This document shows positions 9,499 through 18,641 of a stretch of 64,000 nt of DNA, one piece after another. The notes beneath the pieces were generated by a model. It did no database searches, was not told where the DNA came from, and saw only the letters and a program-made list of their open reading frames with translations. Numbering within the stretch: the stretch's first letter is position 1; every line of letters begins with the position of its first letter. Source of the DNA: Terriglobia bacterium (GTDB lineage Bacteria; Acidobacteriota; Terriglobia; JAIQFV01). The stretch is from assembly GCA_020072965.1 (NCBI GenBank), contig JAIQFY010000001.1:124001-188000 (forward strand), given 5' to 3'. The translations under genes and the position numbers were made by a program.

Positions 9499-11090
9499 AC
9501 TGGACATTCCCCCCTTCCCGGTCACTCCGCGCACGAGGGCGAGCCCTTTTGCAGCCCGGCCTGTTGTGGGGATCTATCCTTTTGATCGCACTGGTCGGAA
9601 CGTATTCATGCGGTCATCCCCCTTCCAACTTGCACACCCTTGTCTTCCTGCTGGAATCCAGTCCTGTCAGCCTGGATCCCCGCGTCGGCACCGACGCCTT
9701 TTCCGAGCGTCTTCATCAGCTGCTCTTTAATTCGCTGGTCCGGAGGGACATTCACGCAGACCTCCAGCCTGATCTGGCGACCGGCTGGAAGACGCCCGAT
9801 TCACTGACCTATGAGTTCCATCTTCGCCCTCATGTTCTATTTCACAATGGCCAGCCCCTGACTTCCCGCGATGTTCGCTACACCTTTGAAAGCATCCTCG
9901 ATGGAAAGATAAACACCGTCAAGCGGCGCCAATACCAGATCATCGCTCAGATTCAGACGCCGGACGCGTATACGGTCATCTTCAAGCTCAAGGAACCCAA
10001 TGCCAATTTCCTGTGGCTCCTCTCGCTCGGGGAAATCGGGATCGTGCCCCATACCGCCGGCCCGGAATTCGCGAATCACCCCGTGGGCACCGGCCCGTTT
10101 CGGTTCGAAAGCATGCGTGAGGACGAGAACGTTACTCTGATGTCCAACCCGGGGTATTACGACGGGCCGCCGCGAGTCAAGCGGGTGCTTTTCAAAATCG
10201 TCCCCGAGGCCATTGTCCGCGCCCTCGAGATGAGAAGTGGATCAGCAGATGTCGCTCTGAACGAGCTGACGCCCGACATTGTGCACGCGCTGAATTCGGA
10301 CAAGAAATTGGTCGTGATCGAGCAGCCGGGAACCACGTACAAATACCTGGCATTCAATCTGCAGGATCCCCTCTTAAGGAACCTGAAAGTGCGTCAGGCT
10401 ATTGCCTATGCCATCGACATCCCGGCCCTCATCCATTATCTATGGCGCGATGAGGGAGACCCGGCGACAGGCATCCTGCCGCCGAACGTCTGGGCTTACG
10501 AACCGAATGTCACAAAATATTCCAGGGATCTGTCGAAAGCCAGGGCCCTGCTGGACGAGGCCGGATATCCTGATCCGGACGGGGAGGGTCCGCTGCCCCG
10601 CTTCACCCTGACTTACAAAACGTCCACGGAAGAGTTGTCCCGCTCCGAGGCCTCCGTCATCCAACAGCAGCTCCGCGAAGTAGGGATCGGGGTCGAAATC
10701 CGTTCGTTCGAGTTTGCCACGTTCTACTCTGACATTGTTCGGGGAAACTTCCAGATGTATTCTTTGCGCTGGATCGGCGATAATTTGAATCCGGATATAT
10801 TTGACGCCGTGTTCGGATCCGGGAATATTCCTCCGGACGGGAAGAACCGAGGGCACTACCACAACCCCCGCGTCGATCAACTGATCCTATGGGCCCGGAG
10901 CGAACCGGACCGCGCAGTGCGGAAGGGATATTATTCTCAGATCCAGTCCATCGTCGCCGAAGACCTTCCGTACCTCAGCCTGTGGAATATTCACAATGTG
11001 TGCATCGCGAACCGGAGGGTCAAGAACATTCATCTCTATCCATCTGGGGATTTTGACTTCTTGAAGGAAGTTATACTTGAAGGAGAATGA
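9495..11090 (+). CDS. ABC-type peptide/muropeptide solute-binding protein (SBP family 5)
   Basis: 531-aa extracytoplasmic solute-binding protein of the OppA/DppA/MppA class. A basic N-terminus and hydrophobic segment (LLWGSILLIALVGTYSC) end at a Cys, probably the lipoprotein attachment site although TYSC is not an ideal lipobox. The SBP_bac_5 fold is shown by LDPRVGTDAFSERLHQLLFNSLV, ATGWKTPDSLTYEFHLRPHV, FHNGQPLTSRDVRYTFESIL, GTGPFRFES, and NLKVRQAIAYAIDIPALI. No permease or ATPase genes accompany it, so it is an orphan binding protein, as MppA is in E. coli. Coupling to anmK suggests cell-wall peptide recycling, but this is inference from context. The substrate cannot be read from sequence. 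Confidence 0.9.
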   Translation: MNWTFPPSRSLRARGRALLQPGLLWGSILLIALVGTYSCGHPPSNLHTLVFLLESSPVSLDPRVGTDAFSERLHQLLFNSLVRRDIHADLQPDLATGWKTPDSLTYEFHLRPHVLFHNGQPLTSRDVRYTFESILDGKINTVKRRQYQIIAQIQTPDAYTVIFKLKEPNANFLWLLSLGEIGIVPHTAGPEFANHPVGTGPFRFESMREDENVTLMSNPGYYDGPPRVKRVLFKIVPEAIVRALEMRSGSADVALNELTPDIVHALNSDKKLVVIEQPGTTYKYLAFNLQDPLLRNLKVRQAIAYAIDIPALIHYLWRDEGDPATGILPPNVWAYEPNVTKYSRDLSKARALLDEAGYPDPDGEGPLPRFTLTYKTSTEELSRSEASVIQQQLREVGIGVEIRSFEFATFYSDIVRGNFQMYSLRWIGDNLNPDIFDAVFGSGNIPPDGKNRGHYHNPRVDQLILWARSEPDRAVRKGYYSQIQSIVAEDLPYLSLWNIHNVCIANRRVKNIHLYPSGDFDFLKEVILEGE

Positions 11091-11106
11091 GATCAAAAGG
11101 AGTAGC

Positions 11107-12441
11107 TTGAGATCATCCGATCGGAACCCAGGGATCCTCTTCCGAAGGGTCGCGTTCATCCTGTGGGCGGCGGCCGCGCTTCCGGGCTGGGCTCAATCCC
11201 CCGCTGTTCCCTCCCGCACCGCGCCGGGAGCACGCAAAAGCACCTCCAAACCGATCGACAATCTTCGGAAGCAGGCCCAGCAGGCAATCGAACGCAAGGA
11301 TTGCGCTGCGGCGATTGATCTCTTAAAGAAAATTGTGGAGACCGACCCTCAGGACGCGGTCGCCTGGTTTAACCTGGGGAATTGCTATGCGGTCACCAGC
11401 GCGCGGGATGAAGCGGTCGTAAGTTTTAGGACCGCCATGAAAGTGGAGCCGGAACTCTATGAGGCCGCCGCCAACCTTGGACTCCTGCTTACTCAGGCAG
11501 GCCGTTTCACGGAAGCTCTGCCCTATGTTCAGCAGGCCCTTAAGAAGGACCCTAACAATTTCAGTCTTCGTCTCGCCGCTGGAGTGTGCCTCTCTGACCT
11601 TCAACGCGACGCCGAGGCGATCGTCCAGTACGAGGCCGCGGCGGCATTGAAACCATCGGATATAGATGTCTTGTCCCAGCTCGCACAGGCCTTTCTCAAG
11701 AACCACAATTCAAACCAAGCCGGGCGAATCCTGGAGAAAATTCTGACGCTGGATCCCAACAACGAAAATGCGAGCCTCGGTTTGGCGAATCTTGCCCTTG
11801 AGTCCAACAATACCGCCGAGGCCATGAAACACCTGAAGACAATACTGGCCCTCCATCCCGATAACCTGGAGGCGCGCGAACAGGTGGCTACCTTGCTCCT
11901 GAACCAAAAGGAGTTCGCAGAAGCCGCCACGCAACTGGAAAGTGTGAGGGCCACGGATCCCAAGCGCCGCTCGGCGGCCATCAAACTGGCACATGCCTAC
12001 GCCGAGCTGAACCAGCCCGACAAGGCCATTCCACTCTATACGGAACTGCTCGCCCAGGACCCCAATAATTTTGATTTACTCTCCAACCTGGGAAAGCTTT
12101 ACTTACAGAAGAAAGATTTGGCCAAGGCACAGACCGAGTTGCGCGCCGCCCTCGCCCTCAAACCCCGCGACCTGGAAACCGCCAAGAACCTTGCTTCCGT
12201 ATTTCTGCTGCAAGAACAGTATCCTGCGGCTGCAAATTTACTGGAACAAATTGTGCGCCTGGAGGGATCCAGTGCAGGCGATCACTTCTTTTTAGCTCTC
12301 TGCTACGATAAAATGAATATGGTTGAACAAGCTTATACGCACTATCAACAGTTTCTTGAATTGGATCATGGAAAGAACGATACGCAGGACTTTCAGGCGC
12401 GACAGCGAATGAGAATCCTGGAAAAGCGGAGGAAGCGATGA
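11107..12441 (+). CDS. Secreted tetratricopeptide-repeat protein
   Basis: About 444 aa. A signal peptide (RRVAFILWAAAALPGWAQ) is followed by a linker and then roughly ten TPR units from about residue 65 to the C-terminus. The TPR consensus W/Y-x-x-L-G-x-x-Y/F ... A-x-x-x-F/Y ... P is clear, for example AWFNLGNCYAVTSARDEAVVSF and NLGKLYLQKKDLAKAQTELR. The ORF is open from TTG 11077, but TTG 11107 follows AAAAGGAG by 4 nt and lies just after the stop of the preceding gene, so 11107 is preferred. The role is probably a scaffold in the cell envelope; no enzymatic motif is seen. The stop overlaps the next ORF by 4 nt. Confidence 0.88.
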   Translation: MRSSDRNPGILFRRVAFILWAAAALPGWAQSPAVPSRTAPGARKSTSKPIDNLRKQAQQAIERKDCAAAIDLLKKIVETDPQDAVAWFNLGNCYAVTSARDEAVVSFRTAMKVEPELYEAAANLGLLLTQAGRFTEALPYVQQALKKDPNNFSLRLAAGVCLSDLQRDAEAIVQYEAAAALKPSDIDVLSQLAQAFLKNHNSNQAGRILEKILTLDPNNENASLGLANLALESNNTAEAMKHLKTILALHPDNLEAREQVATLLLNQKEFAEAATQLESVRATDPKRRSAAIKLAHAYAELNQPDKAIPLYTELLAQDPNNFDLLSNLGKLYLQKKDLAKAQTELRAALALKPRDLETAKNLASVFLLQEQYPAAANLLEQIVRLEGSSAGDHFFLALCYDKMNMVEQAYTHYQQFLELDHGKNDTQDFQARQRMRILEKRRKR

Positions 12442-12968
12442 GGGAGGTTGGCCTGATTCTTCCTCATTTTGATTCGATCACGGTGCCGGGGCGACTGCCC
12501 CGGAGAATTCTCCGGGCCGTCCTTGCCATGAGCCTGCTGCCTCTGCCTCTCCTGCAGGCCGCAGAGAAAAACGTGAATCCGCTGAAACAAATTGAACAGA
12601 ATGTCAGACTGGCTGACAACATGCTCGACGGTGTCGACAAGAACCTCCAGGCAAATGAGTTTGAAAATGTTCAGACGGGACTGCGCCAGTACAAAGCAAT
12701 CCTCGATTCGACAGAATCAGACGCCAGGGAATACCTTGAGACCCACCGGAAGACTCCCCATCAGTTCAAGGATGCTGAAATTAGACTTCGAAGGCAATTG
12801 AGGAGACTCCAAGACCTTCGCCCCGGCTTGCCCATCCCGCTCCGACAGGATCTGGATGCGGTCGTAGAAAGCGCGAACAAACTGCGAAAACAATTCATGG
12901 GTGACCTGTTTAATTTGAAGCCCCCTCCGCCACCACCACCCAAAGACAATGCGAGGAACAATCCTTAA
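12438..12968 (+). CDS. Secreted helical protein of unknown function
   Basis: 176 aa. A long N-region precedes a hydrophobic segment (ILRAVLAMSLLPLPLLQAAEK) that looks like a signal peptide ending near residue 40. The rest is charged and strongly alpha-helical (heptad-like LKQIEQNVRLADNMLDGVDK, then helices to about residue 160), followed by a poly-proline tract (7 Pro) and a polar tail. I do not recognise a family. It overlaps the TPR gene by 4 nt (ATGA) and the next gene by 20 nt, so it is part of one translationally coupled set. A periplasmic partner of the TPR protein is plausible but unproven. Confidence 0.75.
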   Translation: MREVGLILPHFDSITVPGRLPRRILRAVLAMSLLPLPLLQAAEKNVNPLKQIEQNVRLADNMLDGVDKNLQANEFENVQTGLRQYKAILDSTESDAREYLETHRKTPHQFKDAEIRLRRQLRRLQDLRPGLPIPLRQDLDAVVESANKLRKQFMGDLFNLKPPPPPPPKDNARNNP

Positions 12969-13617
12969 CCGGCTAAAAACGACTTCCTCAACCCGGCCCA
13001 ATCTCGGCTGGGCTGGAGTATCCCTGCGCATTGGAACCGTTCTAGTTCTGGCATGGCTTACCCTCAGCTCGACCGCCAAGGCTCAGTCTGATCAGAAGGA
13101 GTATCTCAGCCCGGCGGAAATCGACCTGATTCGCGAGGCACAGGACATCAATGAGCGGGTTCCCCTTTACCTGGAGTTTGCAAAAGCGCGACTGATGGCC
13201 ATCATGAAGCTTGCCGGTGTCGAGAGTGCGGAGCATCCCGTGGAAGGCGCCAAAGGGACGAAGAGCCCGGCCGGTCACAAATCCGCCGAGGACAAGAAGG
13301 AGCCTGAGAAATCGCTCTCGGACTACCTCGAGGAATATGACTCCATCTATGAAGAAATGTTGAGGCATCTGGATGAGACGCTGGATCACGGGGGCGACGC
13401 CCGTAAGGCACTTAAGGCGATCCTTAAAGAATCCCCGCTCCATCAGGCCTCTTTGAAATCAGTGGAGACAAAACTGGGAGAGGATTCTCCCAACATCCTT
13501 TCGGAAGCGCTGAGTGATACGGCTGATGCCATCGAAGGGTCTCAAAAAACCCTGCCCGATCAGGAGGAGAAGTTCAAACAGGAGAAGGAACGGCAAAAAG
13601 AAAAACACCGTGACTAG
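12949..13617 (+). CDS. Secreted charged helical protein of unknown function
   Basis: 222 aa. The N-terminus has a signal peptide (LRIGTVLVLAWLTLSSTAKA-Q, cleavage near residue 45). The mature part is helical and highly charged, with a Lys-rich tail (EEKFKQEKERQKEKHRD). Residues about 50-75 (SPAEIDLIREAQDINERVPL) and a central acidic region (SDYLEEYDSIYEEMLRHLDE) look like an alpha-helical bundle. No known domain is recognised. It overlaps the upstream ORF by 20 nt and the downstream metalloprotease start by 8 nt. Together with the previous gene it may form a pair of small periplasmic proteins. Confidence 0.75.
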   Translation: MRGTILNRLKTTSSTRPNLGWAGVSLRIGTVLVLAWLTLSSTAKAQSDQKEYLSPAEIDLIREAQDINERVPLYLEFAKARLMAIMKLAGVESAEHPVEGAKGTKSPAGHKSAEDKKEPEKSLSDYLEEYDSIYEEMLRHLDETLDHGGDARKALKAILKESPLHQASLKSVETKLGEDSPNILSEALSDTADAIEGSQKTLPDQEEKFKQEKERQKEKHRD

Positions 13618-14332
13618 AGAGACCGGGATATTCAACAGGGCGTTTCTGGACTGGAACCCCTCTGCTTCAGTTCCCAGGATCGAAATCCGCTACTACCCCT
13701 ACGCCACGCTGACTCACACCATCCGTTACCGGAAAAGTATCATCAAGGTGCGGATCAATCTCCTCTTCAAGAATGCACCCAGTGATGTCCTTGAAGCGGT
13801 CGCCCACATTCTGTTCTCAAAACTCTACCAGCATCGCACACCCGCAGAGGCCCTGGACCGGTACCATCGCTTCGTGGAAGGCAATCAGCACCGCTTCCGT
13901 GCGCTTTTGCAGGCCCGATCCAACAAAGCCCCGGCGCTGATCCCGGCCAAGGGACATCACTTCAATCTTCAGCAGATCTTTGACCGGATAAACCGCCACT
14001 TGTTCCGTTCAAGACTGGTCATGCCGAGCCTGGGATGGAGTCGTCGTGCCGTGCAGACAAAGCTGGGCGAATATCAGGCTCTGCGGCAGGCCATTGTGAT
14101 CAACCGGCGACTGGATAGCGCCGACACACCCGGCTATGTTCTGGAATATTTGATGTTCCACGAGATGTTGCACATGAAACACGGGGCCGAGATCCGCAAC
14201 GGGCGCCGCGTCGTTCACACCAAAAAGTTCCGAATTGAAGAGAGGAAGTTTGAGGGTTATGCGGCGGCCAAGGAGTGGATCCGCCGGATGACAAGGCATC
14301 CCGAGTGGAGCCGTCCTCCGCGTGACTTCTAG
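13610..14332 (+). CDS. SprT-like zinc metalloprotease domain protein
   Basis: About 240 aa. The C-terminal half carries the zinc-protease signature YLMFHEMLHMKHG (HExxH) and a downstream H-x-x-x-F region (VVHTKKFRIEERKFEGY) that can provide the third ligand, as in SprT-like or DUF45-type peptidases. The N-terminal half is basic and contains QIFDRINRHLFRSRLVMPSLGW, which resembles the SprT-like N-terminal helix followed by the substrate strand. No signal peptide is seen, so the product is probably cytoplasmic, unlike the two genes before it. The ORF is open from 13514, but GTG 13610 overlaps the previous stop by only 8 nt and removes a shadow segment, so it is preferred; no strong ribosome-binding site supports either start. 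Biological substrate unknown. Confidence 0.78.
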   Translation: MTRETGIFNRAFLDWNPSASVPRIEIRYYPYATLTHTIRYRKSIIKVRINLLFKNAPSDVLEAVAHILFSKLYQHRTPAEALDRYHRFVEGNQHRFRALLQARSNKAPALIPAKGHHFNLQQIFDRINRHLFRSRLVMPSLGWSRRAVQTKLGEYQALRQAIVINRRLDSADTPGYVLEYLMFHEMLHMKHGAEIRNGRRVVHTKKFRIEERKFEGYAAAKEWIRRMTRHPEWSRPPRDF

Positions 14333-14944
14333 TCCCTCCGTTTGAGTCGACCGCAATGCACCTCCCCTCCCCGCGCAGACTTGGGTTCTAATTTCACAAA
14401 TCAGGCCTGTCCAATTAAAACTCAAAGAGATTCGGTTGTTGAAAAGACACCTCCGCTTCCGGTTCAGGGGAGAATCTAACAATCTCCTGTGAATCGTGGT
14501 TTTTTCGGAAATCCTATCACTGAGATTCTGGAGAATTTCAGAGGAGAGTGCGGCCAGACAACGGCCGACAGCGGCGGGGGACAAGCCTTCCCCCGATCGA
14601 ATGGCAAATCTTAAGTTTCAAAATTGAGATCGGAAACTGAGAGGTACCGGAGACACCGAGCAGCCACGGGGAGCGAGGCTCGTGACGAGATCGAGACGGT
14701 TTTTAAGATCATGTATCATGCCGCCGCGAACCTCGATCACGGGGTGGCCCTTTTCGGGGGGAGGAACGTGTTCGAGAACACTTTCAGCGTCAAACAGGTT
14801 TCGGGCTCAAGGACGGAAGGGACGGATTGAGAACCCTCTCCGCCACAGACTCCACTGCAGGATCTATCCCAAGCGAGGAAGCTCTGATCTCCGCAGCCTC
14901 TCCCGGTTCCTCGCCCGATATCCCTGCTCTTTGAGCGCCCCGGG
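14333..14944. other. Intergenic region, 0.6 kb, no gene recognised
   Basis: Between the metalloprotease gene and proline dehydrogenase (convergent). Short open frames exist (for example 14624-14830 on the plus strand, 68 codons), but they lack a ribosome-binding site and recognisable protein features. No strong intrinsic terminator was found by eye. Confidence 0.6.
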
Positions 14945-15793
14945 TTATCCCTTAAACAAATTGCTCACGACGAACCAGACGTTCTCTTTCCGTTCACGCA
15001 GTCTTCTGTAGAAGTAGGGCACCCAATGCGTGCCAAAAGGTACATAGATACGCATGCGATAGCCTTCCCGCACGGTGGCTTCCTGTGTCCCCTTTCGGAT
15101 TCCGTAAAGCATTTGAAACTCGAATTTGTCGTTGGCGATCCCCCGCTCGGCCGCGAATTGCTTCGTCCATTTGATCAAGGAACTGTCGTGTGTGGCAATG
15201 GCTGGATAAACTCCCCCGGTGAGAAGCTTCTCCGCGAGTTTCCTGTAATTCACCCGGATATCGCTCATTTTTTGGATGGCGACCTCGGGCGGCTCCCGGT
15301 AGGCACCTTTGCAAAGGCGGACACGAGCGCCGGCGGCATTGAGCGCATCAATGTCCCTTTCGCTGCGGTGCAAATAAGCCTGAATGACGGCTCCCACATT
15401 GGGATACTTTTTATGCAACTCAAAAAACACCTTCAAAGTCCGCTCGGTATAAGGAGACCCCTCCATATCGATGCGGGCAAAATTGTTCAGGGTCCTGGCT
15501 TTCTCCAGAATTCGCGAGACATTATCGAGGCAGTAATCATCCCCGATATCCAGGCCGGTCATAGTAAGCTTAACTGAGATGTTGGAGTCAATCCCCGCTG
15601 CATGGATCTCGTCAAGGAGGTTAATGTATGCCTGAACGGCACGGTCCGCGGTCGTTTTGTCGTGGACGTTTTCCCCCAGGATATCAAGAGAAGCGGTCAT
15701 GCCCTTGGAATTCAACTTCCGTACCGACGTAACTGCCTGGTCCACTCGTTCGCCTGCTACAAATCGGCTCGCGAGTCGAAAAAGTAAGCTCAT
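14945..15793 (-). CDS. Proline dehydrogenase (monofunctional)
   Basis: 282-aa FAD-dependent proline dehydrogenase, oxidising L-proline to pyrroline-5-carboxylate at the membrane. Beta/alpha-barrel motifs are visible: SVKLTMTGLDIG, FARIDMEGSPYTERTL, VIQAYLHRSERDI, RVRLCKGAYREPPEVA, AIATHDSSLI, FEFQMLYGIRKG, and RIYVPFGTHWVPYFYRRLRER, the last with the conserved R-x-x-x-R substrate carboxylate clamp. It is a short single-domain form without the P5C dehydrogenase (PutA) fusion. The start ATG at 15793 has AAGGA five bases upstream. No P5C dehydrogenase or proline permease gene is adjacent. Confidence 0.95.
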   Translation of the reverse strand: MSLLFRLASRFVAGERVDQAVTSVRKLNSKGMTASLDILGENVHDKTTADRAVQAYINLLDEIHAAGIDSNISVKLTMTGLDIGDDYCLDNVSRILEKARTLNNFARIDMEGSPYTERTLKVFFELHKKYPNVGAVIQAYLHRSERDIDALNAAGARVRLCKGAYREPPEVAIQKMSDIRVNYRKLAEKLLTGGVYPAIATHDSSLIKWTKQFAAERGIANDKFEFQMLYGIRKGTQEATVREGYRMRIYVPFGTHWVPYFYRRLRERKENVWFVVSNLFKG

Positions 15794-16369
15794 AGGAGTC
15801 CTTAGTAAGTGTTGGATTTTTGATGACGGGCATTCGACTTTGACAGGTCAGGGTCGAAGGCATGAATGAAAATACGGGGTGCGGCCTTTTACGACGTCAA
15901 CTGGCATCCCCGGTGCGCCGGATTGACGCCAACCAGCCTATTTCATTATAAGCGCTCTCCCGCATTCTTTTCAACCACCGGTCGCGATTCGATTGGGATT
16001 CCGATGCCGCATGAGGCAAGAAAATGCGTTGACAATAATCTCTGGCCGCACTTAAAATTTTGACGCGTACCTTATTTAACAGCACTGAACAGATCTCATT
16101 CATAACTTGCTCCCACTTCGTTGTTTCTGCGAGCCCGTTTGAGTGGCCCTGGGCATGCCTTGGAAAATCATCAAATGCGTGCCCTGAGTGATGGATCGGA
16201 GAATTGTCAGGAGGCTCTGCGTATCCTCCCACCTCATTGAATATCTGGATTTGAGTCGTGATGACCCTGCCGGGGCGGCAAGTGATGTGGCCTGGGGGAA
16301 GGAATGTTTTGAGCTCAGAACAACGAGTCGAATTGTCACAATAACCAAGGGTTCAGGGAGATCACTGTA
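15794..16369. other. Intergenic region upstream of the kinase gene
   Basis: Divergent region between proline dehydrogenase (minus) and the Ser/Thr kinase (plus). It holds a promoter-like site at 16029-16058 on the plus strand. Open frames crossing it (15897-16232 minus and the 5' part of 16100-17035 minus) have no protein-like features and were not called. Confidence 0.55.
16029..16058 (+). promoter_or_regulatory. Candidate sigma70 promoter, kinase leader
   Basis: Consensus -35 TTGACA (16029-16034), 18-nt spacer, -10 TAAAAT (16053-16058). It would start transcription near 16065 and give a leader of about 300 nt before the kinase gene at 16370. Confidence 0.5.
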
Positions 16370-18568
16370 ATGATTGGAAGAGAGATCGAAGGGTTTCAGA
16401 TCATCGAAAAGCTCGGGGAAGGCGGAATGGGTGAGGTGTATCGCGCCACGGACACCTCGCTCGGTCGCGTGGTCGCATTGAAATTGCTGCATACCGAGTT
16501 GACGAAGGAGCCCCAACTCACAGAGCGATTCCTTTCGGAAGCGCGAACTCAGGCACAGCTCAACCATCCCAACCTCGCCACTCTTTATCGATTGTTTCAG
16601 TTCGAAGACAGCTATTGCATGGTGATGGAATACGTGGACGGGGAGACCTTCGCTCAAATGATCCGGCGGGTGGGTCCGATCGCACAGGAACGAGCCCTTC
16701 CCCTGTTCAAGCAGGCGCTGGCGGGTCTGGCGCATGCTCATCATGCCGGGATCATTCACCGGGATATCAAGCCCTCCAATCTTATGGTGAACAAGGACGG
16801 GATTGTCAAAGTGATGGACTTTGGCATTGCCAAGATTCTTGGAGGGCGCGGGCTTACGGCGACGGGAGTGCGCCTGGGAACCCTTTATTACATGTCCCCG
16901 GAACAGATTCGAAACCAACCGCTCGACATCCGCACCGACATTTACGCCCTGGGAATCACGCTTTATGAAATGTTGACGGGGCGGGTTCCGTTTGACAGCA
17001 ACAGTGATTACGACCTGATGCAACAACACATCCAACAGCCGCCTCCGCTGCCGCGCCAGTTCTTTCCCTATCTATCGCCGGCTGTTGAGGACGCGGTTCT
17101 GCAATCCCTGGAGAAAGAGCCCTCTCGTCGATTTCAGACGGTCGAGGCCTTCTCGAGGGCCCTGGATGAAGGAATGAAGGCCATTACAGGCGTCGGGGGA
17201 GCCACGGTGGCACTCCCTCCCACCGCCATGGACCAGACTGTCATGGCACCACGGGCATCTCAGTCAGTTCCACGGACGCCGACTCCACCGGGTGTTGGCG
17301 GTCCCGCTCCGCCTCCGCCACGCGTGTTTACCCCAGCCCCGCCTCCACCCGCCCCAAGACCTGGAACGCCATTTCCAACGGGGGGAGGTCAAGTGGTGGG
17401 ACCACCTCCTCGGGTAAGCACTCCGGTGTCGACGCCCCCGGTTGCATCTCCGAGGACCCCCTTTCCGGGACCCGGACGACCCGTGACTCCTCATCCACGC
17501 GTAACGACACCGGCGCCGCATGGAACTGTCCCACCGGCGAGGACCCCGCTCCCGACGGGGGGTGGACAGCCGCCGTTGGCCGGCACGCGCGTCGCCACGC
17601 CACTACCACATCCCACGGGCCTCTCAACCCAGACACCCCCTCCCTCGACGGGGGGTTATGCACCTGGCCCGGGATCATGGCCTCCCCCTACACCTCTGCC
17701 CGGCGGATACGCACCTCAGATGACTGGAGAGGGTGTTCCCCCTGTTGGAGCAAAGAGGAACATGACCCCCTTAATTCTGGCAGCGGTAGCCATCCTGGTG
17801 ATTGGTGCTGCGGTCGTGTTTTTTGTGGCCAAACGTTTTTTGAACAAGCCCAAACAGGAAGTCGCTCCGTCTGAATCAGCGAGCAGTTCTCAGCTGGCGT
17901 CGCCTGCAACAGCTCCCCCCAGCAGCGCCGCGACACAGCAACAAACCCCCGAGCCTGCCGTAGCTCCACCCCCTCCGCCTCCGGAGACCACTGAAGCAAC
18001 CCGACCGGCGGAATCAAAGCCCATCGCCAAGCCCCCTCCCAAGGAGCCTCGTAAGGGTAAAGGCACGCCTCCAAGCAAGGTGGTGGAAAACCCTCCAATG
18101 CCGGTCTTGACGGCGGAGCAGCAGGCCCAAATCCAGCAGCAGATTGAAGCCGAGAAACAACGCCAGTTGCAGCAACAGCAGAAGGAGCTGCAAAAGGCCG
18201 CGCCGCCGGCGATTCAACCTCCTTCAACTCCGGCCGAGAATAAAGCCCCCGCCTCTCAGAGCTTCCGTGTGGCTCATTCTCATGGGGGGTTCAATTTTGA
18301 TCAGAAATGTGTTGGCACCCTCACGGTGAGTAACACACGCATGACCTTTAGCCCTGATTCCGGACCGCACGCTTTTGATTTGCCCATCGGGGATGTGAAA
18401 GAAGTCAAGAAGAACAGCGGGTTCTGGTCCGTCCCCTCCTTTCATGTCAGACTTAAGAATGGTGAGAACTATAATCTGGCGCGGTTTACACCAGACAATC
18501 GCGTCGTCTCAGGAGTAGACATTCTTCCCCAGATCAACGCGCTTCTGCCGCCGGGAGTCAAACATTAA
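16370..18568 (+). CDS. Membrane-anchored Ser/Thr protein kinase with C-terminal beta domain
   Basis: 732 aa. Residues about 10-270 are a Hanks-type kinase: G-loop LGEGGMGEVYRA, VALKLL with the ATP-binding Lys, catalytic loop HRDIKPSNLM, DFGIAK, GTLYYMSPEQ and the RTDIYALGITLYEML region. A proline/threonine-rich linker (about 275-460) follows, then one membrane helix (about 466-488, LILAAVAILVIGAAVVFFVA), a second proline-rich and Gln-rich coiled-coil segment (about 490-625), and a C-terminal domain (about 631-732) with alternating beta strands (GTLTVSNTRMTF, FHVRLKNGENYNL) that looks PH/GRAM-like. There are no PASTA repeats. A PP2C phosphatase gene follows after about 70 nt, so the two form a kinase/phosphatase pair. 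GGGAG precedes the ATG. Confidence 0.93.
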   Translation: MIGREIEGFQIIEKLGEGGMGEVYRATDTSLGRVVALKLLHTELTKEPQLTERFLSEARTQAQLNHPNLATLYRLFQFEDSYCMVMEYVDGETFAQMIRRVGPIAQERALPLFKQALAGLAHAHHAGIIHRDIKPSNLMVNKDGIVKVMDFGIAKILGGRGLTATGVRLGTLYYMSPEQIRNQPLDIRTDIYALGITLYEMLTGRVPFDSNSDYDLMQQHIQQPPPLPRQFFPYLSPAVEDAVLQSLEKEPSRRFQTVEAFSRALDEGMKAITGVGGATVALPPTAMDQTVMAPRASQSVPRTPTPPGVGGPAPPPPRVFTPAPPPPAPRPGTPFPTGGGQVVGPPPRVSTPVSTPPVASPRTPFPGPGRPVTPHPRVTTPAPHGTVPPARTPLPTGGGQPPLAGTRVATPLPHPTGLSTQTPPPSTGGYAPGPGSWPPPTPLPGGYAPQMTGEGVPPVGAKRNMTPLILAAVAILVIGAAVVFFVAKRFLNKPKQEVAPSESASSSQLASPATAPPSSAATQQQTPEPAVAPPPPPPETTEATRPAESKPIAKPPPKEPRKGKGTPPSKVVENPPMPVLTAEQQAQIQQQIEAEKQRQLQQQQKELQKAAPPAIQPPSTPAENKAPASQSFRVAHSHGGFNFDQKCVGTLTVSNTRMTFSPDSGPHAFDLPIGDVKEVKKNSGFWSVPSFHVRLKNGENYNLARFTPDNRVVSGVDILPQINALLPPGVKH

Positions 18569-18641
18569 GATGCCATGACTCTGTCAGAGGGATGAAACCC
18601 TGCAGGGTGGGACCGGACCCTTCATTTCTCAATTTCTATTA

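Noticed and set aside
14624-14830. 68-codon plus-strand open frame
   Set aside because: No ribosome-binding site and no recognisable domain; it lies in a region without other gene signals.
16100-17035. 311-codon minus-strand open frame across the start of the kinase gene
   Set aside because: It covers the catalytic motifs of the kinase on the other strand. No homology pattern or ribosome-binding site was seen.
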